From Elysia marginata (lineage: Eukaryota; Mollusca; Gastropoda; Plakobranchidae): 42,209 nucleotides of DNA. Below, one piece after another: positions 28,701 through 33,100 of the stretch. A program made the translations under genes and the position numbers. The notes under the pieces are model-generated. The model was given only the letters and a program-made list of their open reading frames with translations. It was not told the origin of the DNA and did not search any database. The stretch lies in the NCBI GenBank assembly GCA_019649035.1, contig BMAT01006864.1, forward strand, positions 107,288-149,496, in the 5' to 3' direction. Numbering within the stretch: position 1 is the first letter of the stretch; each line of letters starts with the position of its first letter.

Positions 28701-30018
28701 TTTAAACAAGCTCTCTAAATATTTTTTTACATTTCCTCAACTGTTTCGGAGTGAATATGGATGGGCAGGAATCTCAATTCTTGTAACACATGCAGATTAT
28801 TCTCTCCAGGGTATGATTTGTTCTAACGTTATAAGATCAGTTTCAAAAGTTTTAAAAAGTATAAGTATAACTTGTAGAAAAAAAGCAAATTAAAAAAAGT
28901 GTTTTCAACTCTCATGTCAACGTCATCGGTTTCAACAAACTCATAAGTAAAAAATGAAAGGTCATTTTAAACGCTACTGCCTACCTTTTTTTGTTGAAAA
29001 AATGGTGGAAAAAATAATAAGCAGAAGAACACACATTAAACAGATTATTTTCACCCGGTTCGTGATTTGAGTACTGTAGAGTTTAGGTTAGATCTAGATT
29101 AAAAATCTAGGTTAAGAGTCTAAAAATTTGACTAACATAAAGAAATCAATGTAGATAATCTAGATTTCTATCTTGATATGAAAGATATCTTAATCTAGAG
29201 TATGTATGTAACTATATTAGAATTAAGGCGCTATTTTTCTTCCAGTCTTGGTCTTTATTATGATTTTTTCTTTTGTTTTAGCATGTCGGTCTAGGCTCCG
29301 CGACACCAAGTTTTCTCTTATTAGAAGGTCACTTTTTTGCTGGTCCAATTTTGATCGGATCTTTAAGTTTTACTACAAACGGAACACAAACGCCATTCCC
29401 AGGGTTCACCATTACTTCCGAACAAAAGGCCAGTGCATCTTAAATTAAACGTTTGTTTTCATTTTTGTGTTGATCTAAAATATATTTATGCAAAATTCAG
29501 TTGGCATTTTCAAGTGAAAAGGCCGTTATTGTAACTGCGACCTCCTAAAAACCTCACTGTTTGTACCCTTTCTTAAACCTAAAAAAATCGATGCAAGACA
29601 TTGCTCAAGAAAGATCACAAGAAAATATTATGTAGGTCTTTAGCTAAGTAATCATACGCCGGAATCTCGTCACTGGTCTTAGATAGTGGTCTCGCGGAGA
29701 CGGCGGGTTGGCGTACGGCAGGCGGATATCCTTGTTCGACACCGGATAACTTTTCTTGATGTCCGTTTCGTTGGCCGCAAGCATGCCGTCCTCGAAGGAT
29801 CTTATGGCGTCCTCCACTGCTTTTCCTGCGCCGTAAAACAGAGTGCCGTCGATGTAGGGCGTGATTTCATTAATCTGAGGATTTTACATGAGAGAGAATA
29901 CTTGAGACTGCATTATATTGAATAGTTGCCCGTTCTTCTTTCTTTATTGCAATTTTTTTAGAATGAGGTTTTTACATTCACTGTTTGTGCCTCAACTTTG
30001 AAATTGGCACACCTTTTC

Positions 30019-30057
<39 letters not shown>

Positions 30058-30072
30058 TTCTCTCTNNNNNNN

Positions 30073-30110
<38 letters not shown>

Positions 30111-33100
30111 GTCTCTCTCTCGTCTGTCTGTCTCTCTCTCTCTGTGTGTTCCTCTGTCTTTCTCTGTCTCTCTGTCTCTATCTCTCTCTGTCTGGGTGTC
30201 TCTCTCTCTCTCTCTCTCTGTCATATCTTCTTCTTATCACCTCATTTCTCTCAAACTCTCTTTTTCTGATTAACATGGCTTGATTAAAATTATAAAACTC
30301 ATGTTGATGCAGGTTGGTTTTTTTTATGAAACCATAACCAAGTAGCCATTAGGGAGTCAAAACCGTTTTGGTGCTCACATGTTTTTTTCTTCAATGCCTC
30401 TGCTTTGAGAGTTTGTAAATCGCGATCTCTGTGGCTCTCTCATTTTACTTCTCCTCCCCCCTCTCTCTCTCTTTCTTTCTCTTTCTCTCACCCTTTTCTG
30501 CTCCCCCCTTCTATCTTTATCCCTCTCTCCCTTTTTTCTTATTACCCCCTCTCTCTTTATTTTTCTCGCTCTGCCGCCTCTATTTTTCTCTACCTTTGTC
30601 TGTCTATCTATTCACCTTTATCTATAATTCTTGGATCCCTCTTTTGATCTCTCTCCCAGTCTCTCTCGCTCTCTTCTTTATCTTTCTTTTACCCTATCAT
30701 ATCTCTATTCCTCTCGGCGTTACTTGTTTTCTTGCCTTCTCCTCACCTTTCTTCCTCACGCACGCTAACTTAACCCCAACCTTTTTTACTTCCCGTTTAC
30801 TCAACCTTACAACGCTCTTGTTTGACAAGGCATTCACTGTGGCTATCGGCTAGGGCGGATGTGTTTTACCCAGCTGAGTGGGGCCACAACAAGCGCACTT
30901 ATACCTCTTCACATCTGTTAAGAACCTTTATCTGTTACAAACTTTGTTGTTCTGAAGGCTTAGGGTGTTTCTTTACAACCAAAATTGATATTGGGTTAAA
31001 TGTCAAAGCCTTTTATCATCCGGTTTTATTTGGAGTCAGTGATATATGGAAGTCACAACTTTATTTGCTAAATTACTCTTAACACAAGTTTAAAACAAGG
31101 TTTAATTCTATTTTTTTTCATTTTTATAGTATGTATGGCTTCATTTGTGTTTTATATAAAGAGTTCTTGAACCGGTTTTATACCATTAGATTAACTTTTC
31201 GCTGCATCGATAGAGAAATTTAGGTGCGATAAAACAGAAAATCGGAAGTCACTTAATACAAAGTAAAACTTTCACAGTGAGAAAATGTGATATTGACAAG
31301 TCAATGGAAGTCCTGCTTTGTTATTATGCGAACTGGAACTATGACGGTTGAAATCTCCGCTTCATCAGCTTAGATTGGTATAAGAAAAGGGGGAGATGTT
31401 AAGTTTGACGTGTTCATTTGAAGAATATGAAAACTTTGTGAAGAAGCAGCTGATCGCTAGGAGAATGCTAGCACTGCTAAATGTTCTACTAGGATACATC
31501 TTCTGTCTTATCTCATCCAAACGTACACAGCCTGGTTGCAAACGAATTTAAGCTTTACTTATCAGTTATGTTTGCGTCATTGTTTTACCCTTTTTTTATT
31601 GTTGAGCAGAGTAATGCGCAAAAAGCACATCTCTTTCATAGGCCTATCTTATTTGTGTGAAATATAATACGCAAAACATTCAGCTCTATATCTTTCCTGC
31701 TGGGAACTTGTGAGGATAGCAACTTTTTAGTGCGTCTTTATCAAAGGAAGCTATCCAAAGTAGCCAAATAAAACTGATTCTATGCTAAATTCAATTGGTG
31801 TTTTTATGGGTGAGTATGTTTCATGTCTTAGTTGAGCACATTTGTCTGGCCGCGTAGCTCACTCGTCTTGTTAACGCGTAGGACTCGTAATGCGGTGTTT
31901 GCGGGTTTGATTTATACTTTTCTTACGGGCCCTTTACAGGCACAGTTAGACCATCGTCTTACTTATCGTTGAACCAACAAACAATACATATTGATCATCG
32001 GTGAAAAATACAATTTCTCGATGACAGGATTTCCGTCTAGACGATCAAAATTTTATGAAAGTTTTTTTTATAAAAGCTAGCGTCTACAGTCGATACCTCA
32101 GAAAGAATGGAAATGTGGAATGCGAAATGAAAAAACAACTTAACATTTCAAAAATCCATCTTGTTAAACCTGCGTCAAATAGCATTCTCCGCGAGAACTT
32201 TTTGATAACTTTTGGTCACTTGTTTTGAAAGTCATACTATAATTTTATAAAATTGGACAATATTTTGGAATATCATGAAAACGTTGTAACTCCAATTGGT
32301 CGACAACAAAAGGAACGCATCTAGTCACCTGAGCTTCAGTTTGTCGATGGGCTTCACTAGATTTTTTAGGCCCCAACTTAGAAACTGTTGTTTTCATTGT
32401 TGCTTATGATTATTTGTATGAGACAACAGATGGATTTATGGCTGAAATAGATTTTCACAATGTTTCTTTGAAACGAGCCTTCAAAACGAAAAAAAATGAT
32501 CAAAATTGAAAGTCGGTTAGGACATTCAACTTTTTATTTAAACAAATGTTTAGTGTCGTCTTATTTAAAAATTCCTCTGTTTCCTCATAGGTAAAGGAAT
32601 GTCCGCAGTAAGTTTTATTGCAATCTGACATGCACATTTACTAAAATGGCGATTTTGAGAAAGCGACAAAAAGATTGACATTTCAATTTCTCAGCACATC
32701 ATCACTGAGAAAAGACATATCAGGGTGTGAAAATAACCCATATTTCCAACACGATTAGTACGTTATTATGTCTACAACTTGTTCAAATGCTCACCAAATG
32801 GGCTCGAAACATATACCAACACATGAAAACTCCAAACTTTGGAATAACAAAATCTGATGCTCATTTAAACGTCTATTAGGTTTGCGAGTTTAATATGCAA
32901 CTTGCACGTATAGATTACTTTGCGAAAAAAAGATTAATACGCATCAGATAAGTATTTTGCTCTTAGCTTTCTACATTCGAATTTCCAATTTGTTTTAACA
33001 CATAATGAAACTCATGCTAATAAACTGAGGAAAAGATCACCAATAGCTATGTTTAAGTTCTTGAACTGCGACTTGGTTAGCGCCATGAGAAAGTAAGCAG

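Noticed and set aside
22576-29657. Large inverted duplication of part of DUOX
   Set aside because: Only the two repeat pairs match in inverted orientation; the exons and other intron DNA in the arms are unrelated.
29958-30283. Arg/Glu- and Ser/Leu-rich frames
   Set aside because: Produced by TC/GA microsatellites and interrupted by an N gap.
30405-30853. 140-aa Ser/Leu/Phe-rich plus-strand frame
   Set aside because: CT-rich low-complexity tract in DUOX intron 3; no domain resemblance.
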